Assembly (NCBI RefSeq): GCF_041365695.1
Contig: NZ_JBGFSJ010000002.1
Span: forward strand, 434,001 to 498,000
Direction of reading: 5' to 3'
Length of the DNA stretch: 64,000 bases
DNA from: Rhodosalinus sp041365695
Lineage (GTDB): Bacteria > Pseudomonadota > Alphaproteobacteria > Rhodobacterales > Rhodobacteraceae
A program made the position numbers and the translations under genes. The notes beneath the pieces are model-generated. The model was not told where the DNA came from. It worked only from the letters and a program-made list of their open reading frames with translations, and searched no databases. Shown piece by piece: positions 1 to 8,360 of this stretch (within the stretch, counting starts at the first letter, position 1; every line of letters begins with the position of its first letter).

Positions 1-241
1 CCGGGTCGTCGAGACGCGACAGCAGCGCGCCAAGCCCTTTCACCGCGCCGCCCACGTCGCCGAGGCTTTCGTTGGCGCCGCCGAGGCTTTGCGAAAGACG
101 TTCGAAGGCGGCGACCACGCGGCTGCGCGCCTCCTCGGCCTGCGCCAATCCTTCCGCGACGATTTCAACCGTGTCCTTGGGCATCTCTTGCTCGCTTGGC
201 AGCCGCTCGATGGGACGTTTCTTCCTGACACCCGTTGACAT
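1..241 (-). CDS. Hypothetical protein, N-terminal part (cut by window edge)
   Basis: Reading frame open from an ATG at 241 down to the window edge, giving about 80 residues. The visible part is hydrophilic, with a basic N-terminus (GVRKKRPIERL), then a likely helical stretch rich in Ala and Glu (residues 27-50) and a Gly/Ala/Leu segment. A second ATG at residue 20 is possible; neither start has a strong ribosome site. It is divergent from the chemotaxis operon, so the 95 bases between them probably hold both promoters. I do not recognise the family. Codon use looks coding, but the fragment is too short to be sure. Confidence 0.45.
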   Translation of the reverse strand, partial: MSTGVRKKRPIERLPSEQEMPKDTVEIVAEGLAQAEEARSRVVAAFERLSQSLGGANESLGDVGGAVKGLGALLSRLDDP

Positions 242-336
242 CCGGTTACCGGCCAAGCGCGCCGTCGGTCCGGCGCTGGCAAGCGATCGTTAAGCGAAGG
301 GCGCTACCAACGGCCTCGACCGTAAAGGAGGTTGCC

Positions 337-609
337 GTGCCCGCCGATTCGCCCGACCTGCAGATTCTCGACATCGACGCGGCCCTGGACCTGTCGGGCG
401 CGCAGTCGGTGCATGCATCGCTCTGCGCGCGGCTCGCCGATCTCGATCCGGGCCGGCCCGTGCGGCTGGAACTCGGCGAGGGGCGGGCCACGGCGCCGGC
501 GCTGCAGCTGCTTCAGGCGACGCGGCTTGCCCTTCAGGCGCGCGACATCGATCCGGCCCTTGGCCCTCGGGCACGGGCTGCGCTGGGCCCGCCCCCGCGA
601 GAGACCTGA
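337..609 (+). CDS. STAS-domain-like protein, first gene of chemotaxis cluster
   Basis: A 90-residue cytoplasmic protein starting at GTG 337, chosen because AAGGAGG lies 5-10 bases upstream. The pattern LDIDAALDLSGAQSVHASL followed by PVRLELGEG and a long Ala/Leu helix fits a small STAS (anti-sigma-antagonist type) fold, the kind often found at the head of alphaproteobacterial che operons. The usual phosphorylatable Ser in a DxSG context is not obvious (LDLSGA is the nearest match). It ends 49 bases before the MCP gene and points the same way. Family assignment is by pattern only. Confidence 0.6.
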   Translation: MPADSPDLQILDIDAALDLSGAQSVHASLCARLADLDPGRPVRLELGEGRATAPALQLLQATRLALQARDIDPALGPRARAALGPPPRET

Positions 610-658
610 TTTTTTCCTTGGTTCCGTTTCCCGGTTCGGCACGTTTCAGGAGGTTCCC

Positions 659-2884
659 ATGCGCCCGACCCTAAAGGCCAAGCTGGCCGCGACTTTCACG
701 CTCGTTCTCGTCCTCTTCGGCGCTCTCGTCTTCGTGTCGGAGCGCAATCTGAAGAACCTCGACTCCGTGCTTGACCAAATCGTCAACGGGAGCGCCGACA
801 AAATCCTCACGGCTGCCGACATGCGCCGGCACGCGCTCGAAATGGAAATCGCGATGACCCGGCTGATCTTCGCCGACGAGCCGGCCGAACTCGAGGCGGC
901 CGAGGCGGCAATCGCGGCTCATGCTTCCAAGCTTGACGCCGAGCTCGCGCACATGGCCGAGCGAGCCGATCCAAACTTGCTCACGCAGATGGCCGACATC
1001 CGCGGGGCGCTTGACGATCTCGACGACATACTCGGCGAAGTCGCGACGCTGTCGCGAGCTCAGACCAACACCCGCGGCCGCCGGCTTGCGCGCGATGCCG
1101 GCGAGGCTGCCGTCGCCGAAGGGACGGAGGCCGTTTCGGCCTTGCGCGGTGCCGTTGCGCGAGGCGCCGGGGTGGACGCGAACGCCATCGACGTCGCGCT
1201 CGACGAGATGGCGAACGCGTTTCTGGCCGCCCAGGGGGCGGCGCAGATGACTTTGCTCGAGGCCGATCCCGCGGAGCAGGAAGAGGCTTCGGCCAAGCTC
1301 GACGCGGCATTGGCCAGAGGGTCGGCAGCACTTGCGCGGATCGACGCCATTCTCGGGGTGACCGCCCGCGCCGAGAGGAGCGATCTGCGCGATGCCTGGG
1401 ACAGGTCGGCCTCCGTCCTAGATGAGGTACGCATGCTGGCGCTGGAGAACAGCAACCGGCAGGCGGAGGCATTGGCGACGGGCCCGGCCGATGCGGCGTT
1501 CGAGCGGGCGCTCGACATCATTTCCGAGGTTTCCGCCGGCAGCCGTGCCGAGATGGTCGATGCCCAGGCCGAGGCCGATGCCACTTACGCAGGGGCCCGG
1601 TCGATGCTTTTCTCCGCCGCGGCCCTGGCGTTCATCGTCAGCCTCGCTGCCGGCGCATGGATCATGATATCGATCACTCGTGGCCTCGGTCTGGCAACGG
1701 ATGTGGCGAACCGGGTCGCGCGGGGCGATCTGGACATTGCCGCGGCCAACCGACCGCGCGACGAGATCGGCGATCTCCTGCGCGCGATGGACACGATGGC
1801 CGGGGACCTGCGCGGCATGACCCGTGCAGCGGAAACCATCGCGAAGGGTGATCTGTCCGTGAGCGTCACGCGCCGCTCCGAGGTGGACGCGCTCGGCATC
1901 GCGCTCGAGGACATGCTGGCTCGTTTGCGCCAGGTCATTTCCAGTGCCGGTGCCAGTGCCGACAGTGTCGCCGCCAGCGCGCAGGAGATGAGCGCCACTG
2001 CCGAACAACTCAGCAACGGCAGCACCGAGCAGGCGGCCGCGGCAGGCCAGGCCAGCGCCTCCATGGAGGAGATGTCGGCCACCATACGCCAATCCTCCGA
2101 CAACGCCGCCCAGACCGAGCAGATCGCCACCAAGTCGGCGCAGGAGGCCGAGGATAGCGGCCGCGCCGTGGACGAGGCGGTCGCCGCCATGAAGACCATC
2201 GCGGAGAAGATCACGATCATCCAGGAAATCGCGCGCCAGACCGATCTGCTGGCCCTCAACGCCGCCGTGGAAGCCGCGCGTGCCGGCCAGCACGGCAAGG
2301 GGTTCGCCGTCGTCGCCTCCGAGGTACGCAAGCTGGCCGAGCGAAGCCAGCAGGCCGCGACGGAGATTTCGTCGCTTTCGGGACGTACGCTCGATGCCAG
2401 CGCCCGGGCGGGCGAGATGCTCCGCGCGCTGGTGCCTTCGATCCAGCGCACCGCGGATCTGGTGCAGGAGATTTCGGCCGCGGCCCGGGAGCAGACCACC
2501 GGCGCTGAACAGGTCAACGAAGCGATCCGTCAACTCGACATCGTGATCCAGCAAAACGCCTCTGCCGCGACGGAGTCCGCCTCGTCCGCCGAGAATCTCG
2601 CGTCTCAGTCCGAGCAGATGCGCCAGGTGATCGGATATTTCCGCCTGTCGGACGCATCCGGAGAGGTTTCGTCGCCCGGTGCGACGACAGGGGCGTCGCC
2701 CCCGCCGCGTGGCCTGCGCCCCGCGACGGAGGCGTCCGGCTCGACCGTAACGGCCCGGGCTTCCATGCCGCCCGTCGTGGCGGGTGGTCAGGGAGTAACG
2801 CTGGATCTCGGCTCCGAGGACATCTCGGACAGCGATTTCGAGCGCTACGCGAGGGAAAACACGCGCGCGGCGGGCCGGGCCTAA
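659..2884 (+). CDS. Methyl-accepting chemotaxis protein
   Basis: Transmembrane chemoreceptor of 741 residues. It has a membrane segment near residues 9-26, a helical periplasmic sensing region to about 314, a second membrane segment near 315-340, a HAMP linker, and a cytoplasmic signalling domain. The conserved hairpin tip is clear near residues 520-565 (ARQTDLLALNAAVEAARAG, then GKGFAVVASEVRKLAERS). The start ATG follows AGGAGG. The acidic C-terminus carries DFERYAREN, which could act as a docking tail for the adaptation enzymes encoded next. It is followed 21 bases later by cheR, so receptor and adaptation enzymes are co-transcribed. Ligand unknown. Confidence 0.95.
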   Translation: MRPTLKAKLAATFTLVLVLFGALVFVSERNLKNLDSVLDQIVNGSADKILTAADMRRHALEMEIAMTRLIFADEPAELEAAEAAIAAHASKLDAELAHMAERADPNLLTQMADIRGALDDLDDILGEVATLSRAQTNTRGRRLARDAGEAAVAEGTEAVSALRGAVARGAGVDANAIDVALDEMANAFLAAQGAAQMTLLEADPAEQEEASAKLDAALARGSAALARIDAILGVTARAERSDLRDAWDRSASVLDEVRMLALENSNRQAEALATGPADAAFERALDIISEVSAGSRAEMVDAQAEADATYAGARSMLFSAAALAFIVSLAAGAWIMISITRGLGLATDVANRVARGDLDIAAANRPRDEIGDLLRAMDTMAGDLRGMTRAAETIAKGDLSVSVTRRSEVDALGIALEDMLARLRQVISSAGASADSVAASAQEMSATAEQLSNGSTEQAAAAGQASASMEEMSATIRQSSDNAAQTEQIATKSAQEAEDSGRAVDEAVAAMKTIAEKITIIQEIARQTDLLALNAAVEAARAGQHGKGFAVVASEVRKLAERSQQAATEISSLSGRTLDASARAGEMLRALVPSIQRTADLVQEISAAAREQTTGAEQVNEAIRQLDIVIQQNASAATESASSAENLASQSEQMRQVIGYFRLSDASGEVSSPGATTGASPPPRGLRPATEASGSTVTARASMPPVVAGGQGVTLDLGSEDISDSDFERYARENTRAAGRA

Positions 2885-2905
2885 GATGACAGGGGGAACA
2901 TCGAC

Positions 2906-3802
2906 GTGAGCGCGATAACGCATCGCGGGCTCGGCGGCGCGGCGGGTGCCGTCGAGACCTCTCCTCCGCCGGCGTTGACCGAGGTCCAGGCAAGCGGCTT
3001 GTGCGACATCATGCTTCGCGTTTCCGGCGTGCGGATCGATGCGGCCAAGCGCAGCTTTCTTGAGCTGCGCGTCGGGCGACGGCTTCAGGCGACGGGTGCG
3101 GCAGATTTCGACGCCTATCTCGCCCATCTGCGGGGCCCCTCGGGCGCGGCCGAGCGCCAGAACCTCGCGGAGGCGCTGGTCACCCACACCACGTCGTTCT
3201 TCCGGGAGCGGGCGCATTTCGACTGGCTTGCACAGGAGGGCATAGACCAGGTGGTGGCCTCCGGCGCAGGGCGGTCCTGGCCCCTCACGGTCTGGAGCGC
3301 CGCCTGTTCGACCGGGGCGGAGATGTGGTCGGCCGCGATGGTGCTGGATCAGGCCGCCCGGTCGCGTGCCGGCGGGCTGCGCTGGGCGGTAGTGGGCACC
3401 GACATCTCGCGCCGCATCCTGCGACGGGCCGCCACCGCGATCTTCACCGAAGACGAGATCGAAGGGCTGCCGGAGACCTTTCGCCGGCGCTATCTCATGC
3501 GGTCCCGCGCGGGACGCAGGCCGCTTTACCGCATCGTGCCGGAGTTGCGTGCGCAGGCGCGACTGGCCTGGGCGAACCTGTCAGAGCCGGCCCGTGGCCC
3601 GGCCCTGACCGCCGACATCGCCTTTCTGCGCAATGTCCTGATCTATTTCCCGCCATCCGAGCAGCCGATGATCGCGGCAGGGGTCGTGGGCCGCCTGCGG
3701 CCAGGCGGGTATCTCGTCACCGGTCACGCCGAGGGGCTGAGCCGCGTTCCAGAGGGGCTGCGGCAGGTCGCACCCACGCTCTACCGCAAGGAGGGCCCGT
3801 GA
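2906..3802 (+). CDS. cheR: Chemotaxis protein methyltransferase CheR
   Basis: Transfers methyl groups from S-adenosylmethionine to glutamates of chemoreceptors. 298 residues, GTG start with AGGGGGA upstream. An N-terminal helical CheR domain (about residues 25-100) is followed by the methyltransferase fold: VTHTTSFFRE near 92-101, the AdoMet-binding segment WSAACSTGAEMWS near 130, DISRRIL, and FLRNVLIYF near 235. Length and motifs are normal for the family. Its stop codon overlaps the cheB start by one base, so the two enzymes are translationally coupled. Confidence 0.95.
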   Translation: MSAITHRGLGGAAGAVETSPPPALTEVQASGLCDIMLRVSGVRIDAAKRSFLELRVGRRLQATGAADFDAYLAHLRGPSGAAERQNLAEALVTHTTSFFRERAHFDWLAQEGIDQVVASGAGRSWPLTVWSAACSTGAEMWSAAMVLDQAARSRAGGLRWAVVGTDISRRILRRAATAIFTEDEIEGLPETFRRRYLMRSRAGRRPLYRIVPELRAQARLAWANLSEPARGPALTADIAFLRNVLIYFPPSEQPMIAAGVVGRLRPGGYLVTGHAEGLSRVPEGLRQVAPTLYRKEGP

Positions 3803-4878
3803 TGTCCGCGCAGCCGCGGCGCCCGCTCAAGGTGCTCATCGTGGATGACAGCGCGGTGGTGCGCCAGACACTGTGCGAACTGATCGCGTCTGACCCGGGC
3901 CTGGAAGTCATGGGTGCGGCAAGCGATCCCTTCGCCGCGGCGCAGCGGCTTCGCGTTGAAAAGCCGGACGTGATCATTCTCGACGTCGAGATGCCGCGCA
4001 TGGACGGGGTGACCTTTCTCAAGAAGCTCATGGCCCAACACCCGATTCCCGTGGTCATGTGCTCTTCGCTCGTGGGCGCCAATACCGCGACCCTGACCGC
4101 GGCCATGGCGGCCGGAGCCGTGGACGTGATCTGCAAGCCGCAGGTCGGCATTCGCGGCTTTCTGGAGGAAAGCCGGGTTCGCATCTGCGACGCGGTGCGC
4201 GCGGCCGCGCAGGCGCGGCTGTCGCGGTTGCGCCCGTCCGAGGTGGAGGCGAAGCTGACCGCCGACGCCATGCTTCCGCCGCCGGGAAGCAGGGCGATGG
4301 CGCGCACCACCGACAGGATCATCGCCGTCGGCGCCTCCACCGGCGGGACCGAGGCGCTGCGCCTCTTCCTGCGCCAGATGCCGGCCGGATGCCCGCCGAT
4401 CGTGATCGTGCAGCACATGCCCGAGACGTTCACCGCCGCCTTCGCGCGGCGCCTCGACGGGGAGTGCGACATCTCCGTGCAGGAGGCCCGGCCGGGGGAC
4501 CGCATGCTGCGCGGTCATGCCCTGATCGCCCCCGGCAACCGCCACACGATGGTCACCCGCTCGGGCGCGCATTACGGGATCGACGTGCGCGACGGGCCCC
4601 TGGTGTCGCGGCACCGCCCGTCGGTGGACGTCCTGTTTCGCTCGGTGGCGCAGAACGCGGGCTCCAACGCGGTCGGGATCATCATGACGGGCATGGGCGA
4701 TGACGGCGCGCGCGGTCTGAAGGAGATGCGCGAGGCCGGCGCCCGCACCTTGGGCCAGGACGAGGACAGCTGCGTGATCTACGGGATGCCGAAGGAGGCA
4801 AGGCGCATGGGTGGCGTCGAGGAGGAACTGCCGCTTCCGCGGCTCGCCGCGGCCGCCATGAGGCTCTGCCAGGAGTGA
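3802..4878 (+). CDS. cheB: Chemotaxis response regulator protein-glutamate methylesterase CheB
   Basis: Removes methyl groups from, or deamidates, receptor glutamates. 358 residues. Receiver domain at residues 8-130 with acidic pair D15-D16 and phosphoacceptor D61 (ILDVEMPRMDG). C-terminal esterase domain with catalytic Ser in GASTGGTEAL near 177, His in VQHMPETFT near 204, and Asp in TGMGDDGARG near 298. Starts at ATG 3802, sharing one base with the cheR stop. No cheA, cheW or cheY is in this window, so the phosphate must come from a CheA encoded elsewhere. Confidence 0.95.
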   Translation: MSAQPRRPLKVLIVDDSAVVRQTLCELIASDPGLEVMGAASDPFAAAQRLRVEKPDVIILDVEMPRMDGVTFLKKLMAQHPIPVVMCSSLVGANTATLTAAMAAGAVDVICKPQVGIRGFLEESRVRICDAVRAAAQARLSRLRPSEVEAKLTADAMLPPPGSRAMARTTDRIIAVGASTGGTEALRLFLRQMPAGCPPIVIVQHMPETFTAAFARRLDGECDISVQEARPGDRMLRGHALIAPGNRHTMVTRSGAHYGIDVRDGPLVSRHRPSVDVLFRSVAQNAGSNAVGIIMTGMGDDGARGLKEMREAGARTLGQDEDSCVIYGMPKEARRMGGVEEELPLPRLAAAAMRLCQE

Positions 4879-5526
4879 GGCCCTTTTTGCCGCACGGCGG
4901 CGCTTTCGAAGAGAGGCGGCCCAGCCGGTGCGAGCGAGCGGTCGTCGCCCCGCACGCGCCAGCCGAGGTGGCAAGAGGAGCGATGCGCCACGCTGCATGC
5001 GTCCGGCCCCGGCAGAAAAGGCGTTACGGCGGCTGGCGCGCGCCGCATCTTGCACGCTGCCACGGGCAACGGGCAGGCCGGACATGGGGTCGCGGCAGAC
5101 ACCCGGCGCATCGACACCGCGCGGGCCGGGGCGCGGGAGACGGGGTCTTGTCGTCCCGATCCACCTTGTCTCGTCGGGATCTTCCACCTCCGGCGTCCGG
5201 CGGGCCTTTCCGGGCGGGCCCCGCCGGGAAGCGCCCGTTTGCCGGGCCGGGGCGGGGCCGCTTCGTTCCCGAGTCGCAAATAATCACTGTTCAATGCGCC
5301 GAGCGTTCTCCAGCACGAAACGACCCGGCGTCAGCCATCTCCCGAGTTCCGCGCTGGTTTGCGGTGGATCAATGGAACATCACCCGGGGCGGGCACACTC
5401 GGAGGGCTGCTGCCGGCGGCGGGTCGCGCCCCGCCGCGTTCGTCACGCACCTGTGACACTTGGCAGCTAATTCCTCGTCGAGCGGTCTGCCGACTCGCTC
5501 TTTCGATGCAGCACAGGGAGCTGGAC
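4879..5526. other. Long intergenic region between cheB and phoX
   Basis: About 650 bases without a convincing gene. The open frames here are rich in Arg, Pro and Ala and lack ribosome sites. An AT-rich patch at 5278-5300 and another near 5360-5385 are the likeliest promoter sequences for the phosphatase gene. GC-rich runs around 5195-5265 could fold but are not followed by T runs. An untranslated RNA cannot be excluded. Confidence 0.5.
5442..5457. promoter_or_regulatory. Inverted repeat upstream of phoX-type gene
   Basis: GTCAC-N6-GTGAC, a perfect 5-bp inverted repeat 70 bases before the phosphatase start. It overlaps CTGTGAC, which resembles half of a PhoB box (CTGTCAT), but a second half at the right spacing is not clear. 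It could be a CRP/FNR-type or other dimeric regulator site. Confidence 0.25.
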
Positions 5527-7587
5527 ATGAAGGACTTTGAGCGGGACTATCCCGACCACACGCAGGCGATGGGCTACGAGCACGGCGACGAGGCGCAGTG
5601 CAACACGTCCGCCAATCGCAACTTCTACGACGTGATGGAGGCCCGCGTCGCGCGTCGCGGCTTCATGATGGGGGGCCTCGCCACCATCGCCACCGGTCTG
5701 ATCGGCGGCGCGCTGTCGGGCAAGGCGGCGCTGGCGCAGGGCACCTCCAGCCTGATCGGGTTCAAGCCCGTGCCGGTGAGTTTCGAGGACGTCGTGGTCG
5801 TCCCCGAAGGCTACAGCTTCCAGGTTCTCGGCGCGACCGGCGAGCCGGTCTCGGGCGACATGCCCGCCTACCGGCCCGGTGCCAACACCGGCGCCGAGCA
5901 GGAACACCAGATCGGCCAATGCCACGACGGGATCCACTTCTTCCCGATCGACGGTGTCTCCTCGGAGGACGGTCTGCTCGTCCTCAACCACGAGTACATC
6001 GAGCCGCGCTTCCTGCATGCCGAAAAGGAAGGCTACAAGGGCGTGGCGCATGACAAGCGCAGCGTGGTCTACGACGCCGACGGCATGCGCGACGACGACG
6101 AGGTGCGCATGGAGATCGCCGCCCACGGCATCTCGATCTATCGTACCGCAAGGCAGGCCGACGGCCAGTGGGCCATCGTCGCCGACCCGCACAATCGCCG
6201 GATCACCGGCAATACGCCGATGGAGATCGGCGGCCCGGTCCGCGGCTCGGCGCATGTGCGCACCAAGTACAGCCCCGACGGGACGATGACCCGCGGCACG
6301 GTCAACAACTGCGCCCATGGCGTGACGCCGTGGAACACCTATCTCGCCGCGGAAGAGAACTGGGCGGGCTACTTCTCGAACACGACCCAGATCGACCAGA
6401 AGCCCGACCTGCCGCGCGAGCATGCCCGCTATGGCGTCTCGACCAACCCGAACGGTGGCCGCTACGGCTGGCACAAGGCGAAGTCGGGCGCCGACGAGTT
6501 CGTCAGGTTCGACGCCACGACCCGGGGCGCCTCGGCCACCGAGGACTACCGCAACGAGCCCAATACCTATGGCTGGATGGTCGAGATCGACCCGTTCGAT
6601 CCCGCAAGCACGCCGGTCAAGCGCACCCATCTGGGCCGCTTCGCGCATGAGGGCGTCGTGTTCGCCCCCGTCGTCGAGGGGGCTCCGGTGGTGTGCTACT
6701 CGGGCGACGACGCCCGGTTCGAGTACATCTACAAGTTCGTCTCCGACGGAGTCTGGGTGCCGGGAGAGACGGATGGCTCGATCCTCGACAGCGGCACGCT
6801 TTACGTGGCCAAGTTCAACGACGACGGCACCGGCGAATGGCTGGCTCTGGCGCCGGGACGCAACGGGCTGACGCCGGCCAACGGCTTCGCCGATCTGGCC
6901 GACATCCTCGTGAACACCCGCCTCGCCGCGGACCATGTGGGCGCGACGAAGATGGATCGCCCGGAATGGGGCACCGTCGATCCCAACGACGGCACGCTCT
7001 ACTTCGCGCTCACCAACAACTCCCGCCGCACCCAGGCCCAGACCGACGCCGTCAACCCGCGCGCAGAAAACAACTTCGGCCAGATCGTGCGCTGGAACTA
7101 CGAGAACGTCGATCACACCAAGGCGACGTTCCAGTGGGATCTGTTCGTGATCGCGGGCAACGCGCGCAACTCGGCGCTGGCCACGGGCGGCGCGCTGGGC
7201 GACGACAGCATCTTCGCCTGCCCGGACGGGCTGTGGTGCGACAACGACTCGCGGCTGTGGATCCAGACCGACATGGGCGATACCGGTCCCGATTACGAAG
7301 GCCCGCTCAAGGAGTTCGGCATGAACATGCTGCTGGCGGCCGATCCGGCCACCGGAGAGATCAAGCGTTTCATGACAGGACCCTGGGGGCAGGAGTGCAC
7401 CGGCGTCGTCAGCACGCCGGACGGAAAGACCATGTTCGTCAACTTCCAGCATCCGGGCGCCCACGCCTCGGCCGAGCAGTTCGCCCAAGGCGACTTCGGG
7501 TCGGGCTTTCCCGACTACGACGGCACCGTGCCGCGTTCGGCCACCGTCGTCATCACGAAGGACGATGGCGGCTTCATCGGCACCTGA
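5527..7587 (+). CDS. phoX: PhoX-family phosphatase (DUF839), Tat-exported
   Basis: Probable periplasmic Ca/Fe-dependent phosphatase releasing phosphate from organic phosphoesters. 686 residues. The N-terminus has an unusually long leader before the twin arginine (VARRGFMMGG, residues 39-48), followed by a hydrophobic stretch and ALAQG cleavage region. The mature part contains hallmark segments of the family: VVPEGYSFQVLG, LVLNHEYIEP, NNCAHGVTPWNTYLAAEE, NRHH-free but PEWGTVDPNDGTLYFALTNN, and CPDGLWCDNDSRLWIQTD. ATG 5527 was chosen over ATG 5506 because AGGGAG lies 7-12 bases before it. A terminator-like hairpin follows. PhoX genes are normally induced by phosphate limitation; only a weak PhoB-like half site is seen. 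Confidence 0.85.
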   Translation: MKDFERDYPDHTQAMGYEHGDEAQCNTSANRNFYDVMEARVARRGFMMGGLATIATGLIGGALSGKAALAQGTSSLIGFKPVPVSFEDVVVVPEGYSFQVLGATGEPVSGDMPAYRPGANTGAEQEHQIGQCHDGIHFFPIDGVSSEDGLLVLNHEYIEPRFLHAEKEGYKGVAHDKRSVVYDADGMRDDDEVRMEIAAHGISIYRTARQADGQWAIVADPHNRRITGNTPMEIGGPVRGSAHVRTKYSPDGTMTRGTVNNCAHGVTPWNTYLAAEENWAGYFSNTTQIDQKPDLPREHARYGVSTNPNGGRYGWHKAKSGADEFVRFDATTRGASATEDYRNEPNTYGWMVEIDPFDPASTPVKRTHLGRFAHEGVVFAPVVEGAPVVCYSGDDARFEYIYKFVSDGVWVPGETDGSILDSGTLYVAKFNDDGTGEWLALAPGRNGLTPANGFADLADILVNTRLAADHVGATKMDRPEWGTVDPNDGTLYFALTNNSRRTQAQTDAVNPRAENNFGQIVRWNYENVDHTKATFQWDLFVIAGNARNSALATGGALGDDSIFACPDGLWCDNDSRLWIQTDMGDTGPDYEGPLKEFGMNMLLAADPATGEIKRFMTGPWGQECTGVVSTPDGKTMFVNFQHPGAHASAEQFAQGDFGSGFPDYDGTVPRSATVVITKDDGGFIGT

Positions 7588-7608
7588 CGCCGGACTTAGA
7601 AAGACGGG

Positions 7609-7630
7609 AAGGGCGCGGTTTCGCGCCCTT
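7609..7630 (+). terminator. Hairpin after phosphatase gene
   Basis: AAGGGCGCG-GTTT-CGCGCCCTT, a perfect 9-bp stem with a 4-base loop, 22 bases after the stop codon and followed by TCC. Terminator-like, but the T run is short, so some readthrough into the cytochrome gene is possible. Confidence 0.5.
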
Positions 7631-7686
7631 TCCACGCGATGCCCGGGACCGAAGGCAACGCGCCGCGCGCAAGGGAGGCCGCCCCC

Positions 7687-7980
7687 GTGACGGGATACCG
7701 CAGTGCCGCGATCATCTGTATCCTTTCGCCCCTGCTGACGGGGCAGGCGATCGCGGATCGCACCGCCGAGATCGCGCGCGGAGAGGCGCTCTACATCGCC
7801 AACTGCCGTGAATGCCATGGTCCGACCGGGGCCGAGGGCGAGGTGGGCGACATTCGCGGATTGCCCGCGCGCGTTCTGCAGCACGCCACGCAGGCCGGCA
7901 TCGGCATGATGCCGCGGATCGCGCTCGCCCGGGAGGATGTGGCCGCGATCGCCGCCTACCTGGCGCAGTCGCGCGAGTGA
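7687..7980 (+). CDS. Small periplasmic class I cytochrome c
   Basis: Electron carrier of 97 residues. Signal peptide at residues 1-23 (hydrophobic IICILSPLLTG, then AIAD), heme-binding CRECH near residue 38, and a distal Met ligand in GIGMMPRIAL with the C-terminal helix AAIAAYLAQS typical of the class. GTG 7687 was chosen because AGGGAGG lies 9 bases upstream and it begins the signal peptide directly; an upstream ATG at 7639 would add a polar leader. The partner is unknown; it lies just downstream of the phosphatase gene. Confidence 0.8.
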   Translation: MTGYRSAAIICILSPLLTGQAIADRTAEIARGEALYIANCRECHGPTGAEGEVGDIRGLPARVLQHATQAGIGMMPRIALAREDVAAIAAYLAQSRE

Positions 7981-8013
7981 CGTGAGGTGCGGCTCTCGGC
8001 GCGCGCGCTGGGA

Positions 8014-8352
8014 TCAGGCGCCAAGTTCGTGCACGTAGGTGCCGCCGCGCTGGCTGACCACGTAAAGCGAGCCGTCCATCACCGAAAGAATGGCGGTGAC
8101 GCGCCCGCCGCGGCGTACTTCCGCACCGCCCCGGTTCGACAGCGCGTTCCGGATCGCGGGTCCGTGTTCGAGGATCTCCTCACGCGAAAAGCCGCTGCGC
8201 CCCATTGCGATCACGAGATCGTCGGCGGACACGCGCGCCGTCTGACCGCCCGAGATCGGCACGACCCCCGAAAGGGAGTTGGAGACGTTCACGTCGGCGC
8301 AGGACGCCAGTACCGACACGACCAGGAAGATTAGCGTCTTCTTCAAGCTCAC
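8014..8352 (-). CDS. Small lipoprotein downstream of secretin gene
   Basis: 112-residue lipoprotein: Lys-Lys N-terminus, hydrophobic core, and lipobox LASC with Cys near residue 18, so it is lipid-anchored in the envelope. The rest is predicted beta-rich (GGRVTAILSVMDGSLYVVS). Starts at GTG 8352, 8 bases after the secretin stop, with GAGGGAGG overlapping the secretin end, so they are one operon. By position it may act as a pilotin or as a secretin-associated lipoprotein, but it matches no pilotin that I recognise. Confidence 0.7.
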   Translation of the reverse strand: MSLKKTLIFLVVSVLASCADVNVSNSLSGVVPISGGQTARVSADDLVIAMGRSGFSREEILEHGPAIRNALSNRGGAEVRRGGRVTAILSVMDGSLYVVSQRGGTYVHELGA

Positions 8353-8360
8353 GCCCTCCC

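Noticed and set aside
4875..5470. Open frames on both strands of the cheB-phoX gap
   Set aside because: They are Arg/Pro/Ala-rich, lack ribosome sites, and read as typical chance frames of high-GC DNA.
5442..5475. PhoB box ahead of the phosphatase
   Set aside because: One half (CTGTGAC) is close to CTGTCAT, but no second half with proper spacing was found.
5467..7884. An 805-codon open frame on the minus strand opposite the phosphatase
   Set aside because: It mirrors the codon bias of the real gene on the other strand; its His/Val/Gly/Asp-rich product has no recognisable domain.
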